Positions 23,320 through 35,614 of a stretch of DNA of 64,000 nt are shown here, piece after piece (the stretch's first letter is position 1; each line of letters begins with the position of its first letter). The translations under genes were made by a program, and so were the position numbers. This stretch comes from Manis javanica. Its lineage: Eukaryota; Chordata; Mammalia; Pholidota; Manidae. Below the pieces are notes generated by a model that searched no databases, was not told the DNA's origin, and saw only the letters and a program-made list of their open reading frames with translations. Where the stretch lies: positions 149,783,121 to 149,847,120 of the forward strand of contig NC_133161.1 in NCBI RefSeq assembly GCF_040802235.1. The letters are read 5' to 3'.

Positions 23320-26300
23320 CTACTGTCCCTTATAGACCACACTATTATTGTCAGTTTCATAGACTTTTACTTTATAAAGAACTCCCACAGGAAGTAATTT
23401 CTGGAGGCTTTCCCAGATATATACAGCTACATTTTCAGTCGTGCTGCAGGAAAAAGGAGAGAAGATGAAAAGGTAAATAAAACTTCAGGATGAATATTTA
23501 CAGAGCACAGAAATTCTAGTTTTAAAAGATCATGTTGAATTAAACTTTGGAAATCACACAGCAATCAGATAAAATGTGACATCAATCCACCTTTCTTACT
23601 CTTCCTGAAAGGCAACATCAGCACTCACCTTACGGTGTCTGTAAAGTACGGCACATCCAGGTCCAGATTCTTATGATCAAGAGGCTTCATGATTGCCTCC
23701 TACGGACAAAAGAAAGGGAACCTCATGACCCCATTCACACTCGAATTCCAAAGTGCTCCATCTCTGCCCCTCGACCTTGTCGTGAAGATGCCTGAGCATA
23801 CCCGTGTCTTACAAAGCGACCTCAAAGTTTGAAGCTGTAAAATGAAGTAAGGCCCAGCTCTCCGTAATGACTGGTCACTCATTACTGAATGCAAAGTAAA
23901 AAGACCAAAAACTAGAGAATCCACTGGAGCTTTCTTGTAACAAGCCACTGTGTGATTCAGTAACTCAAGTGTAATTCCCTTCCCAAATTCTGTCCAAAAA
24001 GCTGCAAAAAACACTTCTCCATGACAATCTCACCTTCTGCACATTGCCACATTGTCATTAGGACAGAGATCCAGTGACTACTACATTTTCTAAAGGACTA
24101 AGATTAAATTATGTAAGTAGTTCGAAATTTCCGTTATGGGGAGTAATTTAAAGAATGATTTTGGCACTTCAGAGGAAAAAATAAGTATGCGAAGACTGTT
24201 TGTTTCTTGATGCTTATATATATTAACATAGTTTTTTTCCTTGCCAATAGGAAGAATTGTAATTGCCTTATCCTTTTTAATGTCTTACTTTAGCTATTTC
24301 TCAAAGCATCTGTGAAATAATCTAATTTTCCATATGGCATGGCTTCAAAGGGACCGTAATAACAGCAGTTATTTTTTGAGGCAAACATACAATCTTATAA
24401 AAAGAGTAAGTCCTAAAACAAACAGCCTTTAAAATGGATCAAATAAAGGGCAGTTCCACACAGATTATCAAGAAAATAAGTATCTTTATTTTATCTTCGC
24501 TTACAGTTCAGGTATCAGGTTTTCCATTGAGGCTCCCTCTACAGGGCTCTTTCTGACTTGTATACCACGAGGAGTCACTTTTACTGATGGGAGTGTGTGG
24601 GGTCCTTCAGGTATACAAAGGTGGGGAAAGCAGAGAACCACTCCTCTAATATCTAATCATATGCTTGTTAGGGACATTTCATTTGTTGCACTGTACAATG
24701 CTGTGTATGTATTTTATGTCCCCAGTAAATGCAAAGCTGTAGTTTTCCTTAAGTGCTATTTGCTCATTCACTCACTCTCTTACTCACGTATTACCAACAC
24801 TTACTGAGCACTCTTACTACTGACCTTCTAGGAAAAGCAGCAGAAACACTCTAGGTCATGCTATGTCCCGCTCATTTTTGTAGCTGAAAGACTGATGCAA
24901 AGCAGACAAATTTGTTGAATACATGGGTGACAAGTAATGTGTTAGTAATGATTATTAATAACAGCGATTTTATGAAACAAATGTCACATTTTAGAACAAA
25001 AGAAGGAGCAGAGCTTAAGTGAAGAACCAAGTAAACACGTGAAATGATGGCATAATAAAACTAATCTGGACAGGAGGAAATGTGCTCCCAACTTTGTAAA
25101 GGACAAATCACATAACCTGGGGCAACCTGGTCAAATGGTCAGCATCTCTCAATCTTAATCTATGGAATGAAGAAGTTGTCTTAGACAATCTTTAAGATCT
25201 CTTACAATGCAAAAATTCTACAACGATACAATCAGCAAGTCCTTATCAAAGAGCTGCATCATCCCTAAGATGAACTGCCGCAGAGAGCTTCTCCTAAAGC
25301 TAGAGTGACTGTAACAGTACCGGCAAATCTATGATCCAAAGCATAAGGGCGATTCAGAGAAGAAGCTGTATCTTGAAAGAAGGGTAGAATTTGTTAAAGG
25401 GAGGAAATGAGGATATGCCAGCAAGGAATACAAGGTGAACAGGCTACAATTACTCCCAATACAGAAATACAATGGTGCTAATTTCCATCAGTCACCCGAA
25501 CATCTTTAGAAGAACCTGAGAGTACTTCCTCCAGCTGCTCCCCCCCTCCCACACCTGAGTCCACTCACAAGGTCACAGAACCTCTGAGGATACTTGCTTG
25601 GGGAACGAAAACGAGGTCATCAAATATTACAGTTAGAGGACAGCACATTATAAAAACCCAACATGGCATTACCTCCATATGCTTTTTGAGGTCAGTCAGA
25701 TTCATAACCATTCCTGTGACAGGATCAATCTAAGGAATAAAAAAGGTGAATATTACTATGCTACACTTTTCACACTTAAACCTCTGGTCAATTAGTCAAG
25801 GTTGTATGATGTGCAGAAACTATGGCCACATTCACCTTCATGGATCTCAGCAGGGACACACCAGTGCTGAAGGCACCCCCTGCACTGTACTGCCCTTCCA
25901 CCTGTCCCCATACGTACGGCACATGAAGCTAACACTTGGGGAGAGCACAGATCTAGAATGGCAGCTGCTCACCAGACACAAAGGCCAAAAATGAAGCAAT
26001 ACTGAACTGAGCAGAATTTTTCAACACAGACTCCATCATGTTGGCTGAAAAGGGCCCAACAGTCTGCACAAACCACAGGGGTATTTTTGTTCAGCACATA
26101 CCTCTCCATGTACTGTCACCTCAACTGTGGGGAAGAAAACAAAATATCAGTAAAACAGCATGACTGTCAACAGATTGGCATCCAAACCAAGTTAGCAACA
26201 TATATTAAGTGTTAGACCTCTGCCCCACAAAACTGTCTTTATATTTTCCCCAAAAATCCGTTATTTTAGTTAAGATCATTTCATAAACCAAAACAAGACT

Positions 26301-28026
26301 CAAGCAAGACAGAGGGGCTTAGCCAAGGCCAAAAGGGTGTCAATTCTGCTTACAGTGTTGACACACTAGGGTGGGACTCTCCACTAGGCTCAAGATGCTG
26401 CTCAGCCACTGCCTGTAAAAGCAGAAAATGAATGGGAAGAGGTCCAGCTATCCATCCAGCTGGTCCAATTCAGGGCAGTACCTCTCTGAACAAGCAATTT
26501 GCTTTACCTACATGAATGTATAAAAGTTTACATAATGCTTGGTAAATTAACAAGTGCTTATATGAAGCATTTGAAAAATCATGGTGACCAGTGTTTTACA
26601 AATTGACAACTTTTCTTTTTCAGCTCCATGAGCAAAAGAAGAAAAATCAAGTAAGAGGCAGCAACTCAACTAGAAATCGTCATCTTCTGATGATGCTTTT
26701 TCTGGTTTTTCACTCTACCATAAGCACACGCTGTGGTACCTACCCTATGGCTACCATAGCTGGTTTCTGAGACATCAACTATATCTCAAATAATCAAGTC
26801 TCTTATGTTTGCATAAATTACTTTCTTGGAACACCACTGGCAACGTTAAGACCTGCTCCACCTTCCTATCATGCAGCATATTCCTAAACAATATTCCCCT
26901 TTTGTCAGTCATTATTCAAATAATACGATCTAGTTTTAACATTGGCCTCAGTAATACCTAACCAGAAAACACGGTGCCAAAAAGATCTTATGCTGCTAGA
27001 GACTAAGGAAAAAGTCATTTGCACCATTCACTGCTACGCGCTGTCCGTAACAGAACGATACAAAGTGAAAACGACACACGCGGCCACCGCAGACGGTTTC
27101 ACTCCGAATCCCACGTAACTCCTCCCTCAAGGCCCAAGGCCTCCGGCCCCTTCCCCGAGGCTCGTAACTCTAAAATCTCCGGATTTGAGGAGCCCTCTCC
27201 CACCCTCACTGGAAAGGCCAAACTTCATCCGTTTTTCTCTCACCTTTATAATTGTGACCATGGCCATTTGGATTGTTACATTTCCCAAACAGTCTCAAGT
27301 TTTCTTGATTACTCAGAGATTTGCTGACCAAAAAAAAAAAAAAAAATGTCAGCGTGGACAAGCCCAGCCGCCTCCTCTCCCCCGCCAGCTGGTAGCTGCT
27401 CCGGCCTTTGAAAACGGGGAGTCCTCGTCTGCCTGCCCGGCTGTGGTGTGAACCGGGGCGCGCCCCGCATCAGACCGGGCACCGCACCGCTTGGCACAAA
27501 TCCCACAGCCGGTTCCGCCCTCCCGCCCGTCTCGGCCCTGCGCACAGCTTCCTGGCCGGGCGAGGACCCGACCCTCGGGGCGCCGGCGGGTGCGCGGGGC
27601 TGGGGGGGGGGCGCTCCTTAACCGCCTCCCGGTGCCCCAGGGCGGCCGAGGGCCCGGAGTTTAAGCGACACATGCTGGGGGCTCGGAGCCGCCGCCGAGG
27701 GCCCCGGGGGCAGCGCAGCCCGCCCGGCTGCTCCTCGCGGCCACACCCAGGGCCGCAGGGCCCCCACGGAGGAACCGCGCCTCCCGGGAGCGCGCGAGGC
27801 CGTCGCCCGCAGTCACGTTCCCGCCTCCCCCGGCGCTGGCGCGACTCACACCGCTACCCCGCGTCATAGGGCCCAGCGGCCGCTCCCCGACTCGCACGCC
27901 AGGCCCCAGTTCCCTGGCCTGAGGGCACCGCGGCACAACCCACCTGTGCAACCGGTGCGTCGCACTGAAGGAGACGAGGCGGGTCACCCGCGCCCCGCGG
28001 GAACGGCCCGAGCCCACCGAGTTCAT
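23320..28026 (-). CDS. PTS: 6-pyruvoyl-tetrahydropterin synthase (PTS), intact, 6 exons
   Basis: PTS converts 7,8-dihydroneopterin triphosphate to 6-pyruvoyl-tetrahydropterin, the second step of tetrahydrobiopterin synthesis in the cytosol. Exons in transcript order are 28,026-27,944, 27,323-27,244, 26,124-26,102, 25,729-25,673, 23,699-23,629 and 23,443-23,320. They join in frame to 146 codons, giving 145 residues, the same as human. Zinc ligands His24 (SATHRLH), His49 and His51 (NGHGHNYK) are present. So are the catalytic Cys43 (FGKCNN) and the DH pair at 89-90 (PLDHKN). The C-terminus reads [16 protein letters not shown] and keeps the conserved Glu of VYETDN. All splice sites are GT-AG. The start ATG lies in a CpG island. 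The N-terminus is diverged from human, as usual for this family. Confidence 0.96.
26102..26124 (-). CDS. PTS: PTS exon 3, a 23-bp microexon
   Basis: The 23 coding bases (VEVTVHGE together with neighbouring exons) lie between 'ttccccacag' and 'gtatgtgctg' on the minus strand. The human gene, to my knowledge, also has a 23-bp third exon. Skipping it would shift the frame. Confidence 0.9.
27244..27323 (-). CDS. PTS: PTS exon 2 with a T-run acceptor
   Basis: The exon codes the segment ending in [15 protein letters not shown], which holds the catalytic cysteine and two zinc histidines. Its acceptor polypyrimidine tract is a pure run of 17 T (plus-strand A at 27,330-27,346) followed by 'ggtcag'. 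Such homopolymers vary in length, so splicing strength could vary between alleles. Confidence 0.9.
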
Positions 28027-28400
28027 CGCGTCAGTCGACCGCGGCCGCCAAACCCCCTCTGCGGCTGCGCAGCGCGAGAGGGTCGGGGCCAGGACCTCCT
28101 TCCGCGGCTGCGCACTGCGGCCGGGCGCCCTCTGCCGGCCCTGGGGGCGTTGAGGGCCCGTCTGAGTGTCGGGCCGGCCCGCGTGCCGGCGGCTCGGGTG
28201 GCGCCGCGGTGCGCCCCGCCTGCACCGCGTCCGGCGCTGCGGAGGGCTCGGCAGCTTGGAGAGATCGGGGGCCCCCGGGCCGAGCGGGGTCGGGTAGGGC
28301 CCCACCCGTCGGGGCGCTAGGACGAACTGTGCCCGCCTCTCCGTACGCGGACACCGGCCCAGGGGAAGCGCGCCAGCCAAGGCCTCCCTCACCGAGTGAA
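27360..28400. promoter_or_regulatory. PTS: CpG island over PTS exon 1
   Basis: The stretch is very rich in CG dinucleotides and has no TATA box near the PTS start. It covers the 5' part of intron 1, exon 1 and several hundred bases upstream. This is the usual housekeeping promoter type for PTS. Long overlapping open frames on both strands here result from the GC content and are not genes. Confidence 0.8.
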
Positions 28401-30035
28401 ACTGAAAGCATCCGTAACACCAGGGGCAAAAGGTGGAATTTCTGGGAAGCTGCTTTACTTACTTGCTTTGGTAAAATATGCCTCCACATGTGCAAAGTTC
28501 TTCCTCTAAATTTTTTAAAAGCCACACTGGCCAGTGGCGAGCCGGGCTCAGGAGGGCCCTGCAGACGATTGGGGACTTGGTCATGGGCCAGTTTTACCAG
28601 AACTTTCTGCTCTGCGTTATGAGGCATATGCAGCTTAGACCTGCGTCACTGACCCTCCCTCAGTGACCCTGTAGACGCCAGAGCCCTGTGGTCCCACGGC
28701 TGGCCTCGTCCCCTGGCGCGAGGGGGGCGTGGAGGCCTACAGGTCTGCGGACCTGCCCGAGGGCAGCAAGGTCCGGCCCGGGGGGGGGGGGGGGGGGGGG
28801 GGGTAACACGCCTTTCCGCGGACGTCCGGGAAACATCCGGGGCCTGATGTTCCGACGGTTACCTCGGCCCTGGGCTCCCACGTCTGCGGTATTAGTTCTC
28901 TTTAGGCGTCTCCTTGCCATTCTGTAAGCACTGCTTTTTCTCCGTATCTCACTATCCCAGGCACAAAACTCATAACTTGTACTTTCTTGCCCCAGTATAA
29001 ACCCCAACGTGTGGCGCCTGCAGCGTGGGAACGCGACATAAGGAACCACCTCTACAGGGAAGCAGAAGTGGGCCGCGCTGGTCCAGGACTGGGCAGTAGG
29101 CCGTGTTCACAGCTGCCCCGAACCACACTGGGGGGCCTTCTGCAACCCCCAACGCGCAGAGGGAGTGTGGACCGTCTGATCGGCCCAAGGGTGGGGAGGA
29201 CGGGCGTAGAACGGAAGGAAAAGGCAACACCGGGTTTCGAACTTGTTATTGAGTGGGTGGTTTATGTAAGCGACAGACGTAGGCTGATTTTCACTCTTGG
29301 TAAGAACCAGTAGGGCTTAAAAATGTGGGGATTATATGGTCCCTAGTGTCACCTGTTGCCTAATGAAGAACTAACAAGTTTTCATCAATCGAGAGAACTA
29401 TATGCCTGGACATAGAAGAAATGCCTGGTTTCTGCAACGTCCCTCAGAACAACAGCCTCCCAAGGCTAAACGGGGGTCTGGCTGGGAGGTGGCCCAGCAG
29501 CTCTGGTGTCTGCTGAGGACAGCAGAAAAACAGCCAGTTTAGACGGAGCCTTCAGGCATGACCTTACTGGCTCCCTCTCCTCTGGGAGCACCTTGGGACC
29601 AGGGGCCACAGGCAGAATGTGGGGAAAAGTCCAAGGGTGCTTTTCAGATCTGTATTCATGTCCTACTATCTATGATCACGTGTATTCTCCCCAAGTGTGA
29701 GGATCTCGGTCACCCACCTATTTGGTGGTGGCAATGACCCAGTTCTGGTTGTTCTTTCATGTATTTTTGGCACCTAGAGGAAGACACAGCTAGTAAATGT
29801 AAATTCAGAACTCTTCAAGAGTTTGTGCCAACATTTGCTTAATGTTTTAGAAGGAAGAGCCCAAAGAAAACATAAAACCACAATTATCTCATGAATTCTG
29901 ACTTAAAACCCACTTGTCTATGGCTTGGAAAGCAGTCCTTGCACTCCTTTTGGAGGGCTTGCCCTCCTTTTTGCTTTCTCTTTTGTAAGAGCACATTCAT
30001 TTTACGCCTAACTTGCGGAGCTTGTGGTTGTCCTT
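28400..30035. other. Intergenic DNA between PTS and BCO2
   Basis: It holds the distal part of the PTS CpG island, a second small CG-rich patch (28,680-28,900) with a long G run, and then ordinary sequence without a recognisable gene or a clear repeat. Confidence 0.5.
28781..28803 (+). repeat. Poly-G tract of about 23 bases
   Basis: Twenty-three consecutive G sit in a CG-rich patch about 750 bases upstream of the PTS start codon. The tract could fold as a G-quadruplex. Its exact length is doubtful because such runs are poorly sequenced. Confidence 0.8.
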
Positions 30036-30194
30036 TCAGATGGTAACGAAGGTGCCATGGAATCCATAAGGCATTTTCACAGGCACCTCTGCTCGGCCCA
30101 GTTCTTCAAAGTTCTTGGCATCCAAGACTAGAAGAAAATTGCTTTCATTCTAGAAGAAGAAAAACAATACTGAAATTTCTTTTCCTATCAAAAC

Positions 30195-30315
30195 TGTCTC
30201 TACTGGGCTGTAAAATCCCTAAGGAAGAGACCAAGCCATCTCTATATCCATCCCCAGCACCTAGCATGGTGCCTCCTGTCTGTCCCTACACTAAATTTTT
30301 GCTGAATTGCTGAAC
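30195..30315 (+). repeat. L2 LINE 3' end fragment
   Basis: 'gctgtaaaatccctaaggaa', 'ccatccccagcacctagcat' and 'ggtgcctcctgtc' follow the sense L2 3' end. It lies in the last BCO2 intron. Confidence 0.55.
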
Positions 30316-30839
30316 TGGACTGAAAAGGAAATTATGGCTAGAGAAGTTCATACCAACAGGAAGAAATTAAGTTGTTTATATCAATCACCTTCATAGGATG
30401 TCTTTGAGTTTAAGGGTCTTTTTACCTGCCCAATTTTAATCTCTAAGAAAAAATAGATATTCTTTCTCCCAAATTAAAAATGCCTCCATTTTGTGTTACT
30501 TTGGAGCTTTTCGAAAGGTGGCCTTGCAAGGCCAACTGAGGTTTGGCCTGGTCTAATTACAGGAGTGGCAAGTGCAAGATATGAAGACTAAGTCCTCCTA
30601 GGCCCATGGCAGACATTACTAATTGCACACAGCACCTTTCTTAACAAATCCTTGTAAAAGCCTCAGAATCCTACACCCCAGGCAGCCACAAATAACGGAT
30701 ACAAGTTGAAGTGAACCCATTTGCCAAAAGATAGCCCTTGACAAGAAATTAGATATCAACATTACTGAGACACTAATTCAGGGCTTGTGACCTAGTGACC
30801 CACATTAGACTCGGGTTAATCAGCTGAAACTGGCAGCAC

Positions 30840-31015
30840 AGATGGTGGTCCTGAGATTTAAGTTCTGGCTGTACCATTATGAGATCTGATATAAGTCCCT
30901 TTCAACTTCTTTAGGTTACAGATACTACATGTGTAAAATGGTAATCTACAAAGTTGTTTTGATGACAACTAATAAGCTAATATGTATGAAAGTAGTTTGT
31001 GAGTCAGCTGTGCAA
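30840..31015 (+). repeat. MIR SINE fragment (sense)
   Basis: 'aagttctggctgtaccatta', 'ataagtccctttcaacttct' and 'tgtgtaaaatggtaatctac' occur in MIR order. The copy is diverged and lies in the last BCO2 intron. Confidence 0.5.
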
Positions 31016-32029
31016 ATGTGAATTATTATATGGCTCTACGAATAGAACTTTAAAATAACAGTCAAGTATGGATTATGATGAAAGGGTATGTATATAGTAA
31101 AGAGAGGGAGGAAGGGGAGAAGGTGCCATCTTGGAATCAGACTTAACTATCAACAGCATCACTAAACACAACCTCACAGGACTCAGTGCTACCTTTCTGA
31201 GAAGTAACAGGGAAATACATTTACCTGGTTGGGGGTGATCACTGTAGAAAGAATAATCCCACCATCTTCTTCATTGGCTCCTGGTACTGTAACAAAAACA
31301 GGCTCTGAGGGATAAAAACCATCTTCTCTCCAAACCTGTAAGTCCCAAAGAGACTGTGTGATTAAAGGTTAGTTATGAGCTAGACGCCTTCCATCGCTTT
31401 TGCTCCCAGCATGAACGTGGCTGTCGGTGTGATATTCCAGCAGTGAGACAACCATGCCTGGAGCCTTTCAGCTTCAGATCCCACTGCCATCAAACACAGG
31501 TGTTCCCTTAACCTGAAATACAGGTGTCCCAGTACTCTCCAGATAACACCAAACATAGAAGTATTTTTCTGGGCTTGTAGTACATTTAGATTCCCTAGAG
31601 GGAACATACCCTGAACCTAGGTGATTCCATGGTTCACAAATTTAATGAAAGTAAATGACAGAGCTGCTTAAATATTAAAGAATCTAAAGAGCTACCTTAA
31701 AAATGAAACTACTTGAAGTTTAAGACCTATACATGCTTATGTTACTCTACAAGAAGATATGTCAAAGAAATAATCAATCTTCCCATGTTTTCTTCCGTCT
31801 GCTACTTCTATAGCTTTTCTTCTTCCTTCCTAATTACAACCCTTTGGTGGAATTCGTGCCTCATATCAAAAATTACCAAGTATCATAATTCTTCCAAGTG
31901 GTAAAGATACCTCAAGACAAACGCTGGGCATAGAAGCCACAGGGCATAAATCTGCAAAGAAGTAAAAAGCTAACCTTTTCAAAGAATATTGCTTCTCTCT
32001 CTCACTTACCAACTTTACATTTCCCTGTA

Positions 32030-32680
32030 TGGCCCCGGAAGATGGCTGGTCAGCCAGAGACGGGTAAGATTCCTCAAGGGAGGAACAACCTAAGACAAGC
32101 ACAGTCGCAGGGGGGCCATCAGGTGAGAAACTGGGGATCAACAGAGGTGAGGCTCAGAACCTCACCCCCCTGTTTTGAGAGAAATCTTCTGCATCCGTGG
32201 ATGTTTTGTTGCCCTTGTCTAGCTTGGATTAATATTTAGTCTTTAGGCACACACCTGATCATCTACAATTGCCCTCTTACAGCACTAAATTATGTTTTCT
32301 ACCTTTATCTTGCATCTACCTACCACTTCAGCATTTTATTTAAAAATAATAATAATAGTAATAAGGGAGAAATGTGGGATTCACATATAAATCAAGTATA
32401 AAAATCAAACGAATAATCATATCTGACTTGTTTATAGTTCATGATGTGTGATCAAAACCAAAAGTTTCTGTGATATGACTGCCCTTGTACTGTTCACCAT
32501 GTAAGAACTTGTTCACCATGTAAGAACTTGCTCGTTATGCTTCAGAAGATTGGAGACTGTTGAGAATTGGGCTTGGAGTTGATTAATGATTGTGCATTGA
32601 GTCCCCTGTACAGAATTTTATAGTTGTTAACAACCATTTGATCAATAAATATGAGAGATGCCCTCTCAAAAAAAAAAATT
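32030..32680 (+). mobile_element. Poly(A)-tailed retroposon with an LTR-like 3' part (fossil)
   Basis: An inserted unit ends with AATAAA (32,644-32,649), a short tail and poly(A). Its 3' third (about 32,373-32,668) begins TG, ends CA and follows a purine-rich stretch (aagggagaaa), as an LTR and its polypurine tract would. The upstream part is unrelated and may be a spliced leader. This is the architecture of an endogenous-retrovirus-derived transcript copied by L1, similar in principle to the SINE-R part of SVA. A 5'-truncated copy of the same 3' end lies at 46,200-46,285. The family name is not known to me. Age looks moderate, because the tail is still clear. It is a non-coding fossil. Confidence 0.6.
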
Positions 32681-32949
32681 AAAAAAAATAATAATAATTA
32701 CAAAAAATAATACATAAGAATTAAAATTGATGAGTATGACAAATAAATAAAATAACAATGTAACAGAGAATGTGATCTGTGAATATAATCAAAGTAAATT
32801 AGGACTTAATTTGTAAAAATAAAAAATAAAAAAAATAAGCTGCTTCCATGTGCCAGACAGTGAACTCCCCCATATTTGTTTTCTGCAGCATTCTAAATTT
32901 CCTTTACTTACAATCTTAAAAATTCAAGTTTAAGAAATACACACTGAGA

Positions 32950-33365
32950 ATCCCTATCCTCTTACAGGAGACGACCCCATCTGAGTTCCCTTTCCTCCTC
33001 CTCCCCGTCTCCATTGAGGCTACGCAGGTCCTGACCTGCCCGTGGTCCGGGGTGGCCATCCGCCTCAAGAAGCCAAGCAGAGGGTTTGTCTTCTGGGAAG
33101 ACAAAGTCATCGTCTACTCTGAAAAAGCCTCCTACCTCAGTGGCTTTGGCATCTTCCAGGAAAGGGAGGGCAGGGGGTGAGGCCTCCTGCATCTGGGCTT
33201 TCAGTTGAGGTAGAAAGAGAAGAGAGTGGCTGTAACAAGAGGCTCCAGAGGGGGATGCAGTGACCCCCAGAACTTGCCACTGTTGACCCGCCCCGGGCTT
33301 CATGACAGTCCTAGCGGTGGATTCCTTAGTGATACAGTAACTATGACTTCCAAAAAAAAAAAAAA
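32950..33365. other. Unidentified GC-rich segment ending in poly(A)
   Basis: This 400-base block is much richer in G and C than its surroundings and ends in 14 A (33,352-33,365). It could be a retrocopy read on the plus strand, but neither strand gives a protein I recognise. A 164-codon minus-strand frame crosses it without familiar motifs. It lies where BCO2 exons are missing. I saw no clear target-site duplication. Confidence 0.4.
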
Positions 33366-35614
33366 TCCCCATGATGCCTGTGAGCCAAAAGCACAATGAA
33401 ACTTGGGTCGTGCTAAAAATGTAACACAGAAAACCAGCTGCTAAGCATAGGTGCAAAAGTACCGCAGAGCATACTTACTGTTAAATTACGTGCTTTAAGT
33501 TCAGTAATGCCACTTTGGAGATTTCTTTCCGACCCTGCAAATGCAGTTTCCTATGTTTCCATCTTATAATGGAACCCTAAGAAGACAGTTAACTCCCAAT
33601 TATTTTAAAAAGATCTCCCTCCCAACTTTACCGTGCGGCCCATAGGAGTTGCCCATGTTGAATGTGGTTCCATCTGGGTCATAATGAGGATGTGCAGTTG
33701 CACCACTCACAGCGATGAATTTGCTCCAGTTGACCTGCAAGTGCAAGACCATCAGAGACATTTACTCTCTACTCAGATGCAGAGACAGTAGATGTGTCAA
33801 TTACATTTAAAATAAGATATGAAAACTACAGTCTGAGTAAGCCCTAATATCTCACCTTTGAGAAATCATAATTACTTTTGCTACTAAAGAAAAAGCAACT
33901 AAGACCAAAAACAAAACAAAAAAACCACTACTACCAACAACAGAAAAATGATTACCCAGTAAGGATATTTTTTTGCCGAAGATTACAGAGTTCAAAAGAA
34001 TAAGAATGTGACATTCTGGTCTAAAGTTTTATTTTATTTCTAATTAAGGTGTTAATAAGCAAAGGCAGCAGGGCCTAGACAATCTCCAGCCCAGTTCTAC
34101 CTGTAACCTGGAAGAACTTGAACTGGCCAAGTAAATCTGTTCTACTATTTCTCTTTTACCACAGCATTCAGGTATTAGGGCTCAGGAAGCAGAAGTCCAG
34201 AATTTCTTTAAAGAAAACCAACCCCACAGGCCATTCTAACCAGGACAGAGGCGCACAATGACCTCAGTCAGTGGGTAACTCTCTTTTTCTCTGGTTAAGG
34301 GGAAAATGTCTTCTTTAGATATCTACTACTCTAAAAAGTATTCTGAATGGCAAAAAATTTTAGGGCCTATTTTATTCATTTTTAGCCTATACCTTACCTT
34401 TTCTGTTTTTTCCAGGGTTTCAATGTCCACTTTATTCATAAAGTTGGTCTCAGTACTAACGTAGTAATCACCCTTGTACCGCACGTAATTGACATTGGTG
34501 TTGTCTGTCATTGCTGAAACAAACCCCAGAGTTATTTAAAAACACTGTAACTTACTGTGTAGCAGACTCTAAGCACACTGTCAGAGGGAGAATGCAGTTT
34601 AAACATCCTCTCATGCCAAAAAAATACATTAATTTCAAAATTTATACTTATACAGGTTGCCATATTTCATAATAATTTAAATAATCACTATCACCTGCAA
34701 ATTCTGGGTATATTAGAGGCTGCTTACCAGGCGGCTCAAACTTTGACATGAAATGCTCAAAAACATTCTTGCATGGGTCAGGAAGAGCCAGTGTGCCAAA
34801 TTCTGAGATCACAATTCGATTATGAACACTGTTGGCCTCATATGTATCACTCTGTAGAAACTTGCTCCTGTATGTCACAGTGCCCTTCTCCATGCTGAAT
34901 TGGTGAAGCAAAGCCATTCCATCAAACCAGTGATTATACCTTCAAATTGGAGCAAAAATAGAAAAACAAGTATTAGTAAGAAAAGCATGGGGTCAAAATG
35001 AGAGATTTCAAACTTAAACAAGATCGAGATAGGTTTCCAGTACAACCTGACCATCCAGAGAACTTGAAATTAAGAGGTGATAACTTTTGAGTACATACTG
35101 GACTACAACAGGAAAAGCAACTTACATTCTCCTGATTCTCATACCCTTTCAAAAAGCTCCCACTTTAGAGAGCTAAAGAAAAACCTTATGGTGACTTCTA
35201 AGTTCATTCCAATCTTTACCCTGTAGGCAGAAGAACAGCATGAGAGGATATGGGATGCTTGACATTTCCCAAATTAAAATGGGTTCCTAAGATTTTAGAA
35301 ATCGTTATCTTCATATTTAATATGTATTACATCTTCCATTTACTTTTAAAATTTTCAAATTTATCAAAATTATGTCAAAGTAATCAAATAGGATGACTGT
35401 CCTTACTGGATCATCATTTACGTCCATCTGCTCACACTAGAATGAATGACAGAACATCGAAAACCTGTAAGGTAATATTTGTGGCTTTACCTTTAAAAGG
35501 GTCTACATCATATAGCCTTTTCTTTTCATATCCTTGAGAAACTGAATGCTTAATATCTTCAGCATGGAAAAGCAAGGCTAACAAATCATTGTTTTACAAG
35601 GCAATGTCCCTTCT

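Larger units (their letters stand above)
31336..33631. other. Short interval where central BCO2 exons should lie
   Basis: This 2.3-kb stretch joins BCO2 exon 5 to the penultimate exon. It contains a poly(A)-tailed retroposon (about 32,030-32,680), AT-rich filler (32,680-32,900) and an unidentified GC-rich segment (about 32,950-33,365). I looked on the minus strand for the missing BCO2 motifs (GFSYKVIRV, LPGRYYSKPF, SFPRRFVLPL, HHFFYGCGF-like) and found none. Confidence 0.75.

Noticed and set aside
27408-28627. Several frames of 120-240 codons on both strands around PTS exon 1
   Set aside because: They come from CG-rich sequence with few stop triplets. Their translations are Pro/Arg/Gly-rich and unrelated to known proteins, and PTS exon 1 uses a different frame.
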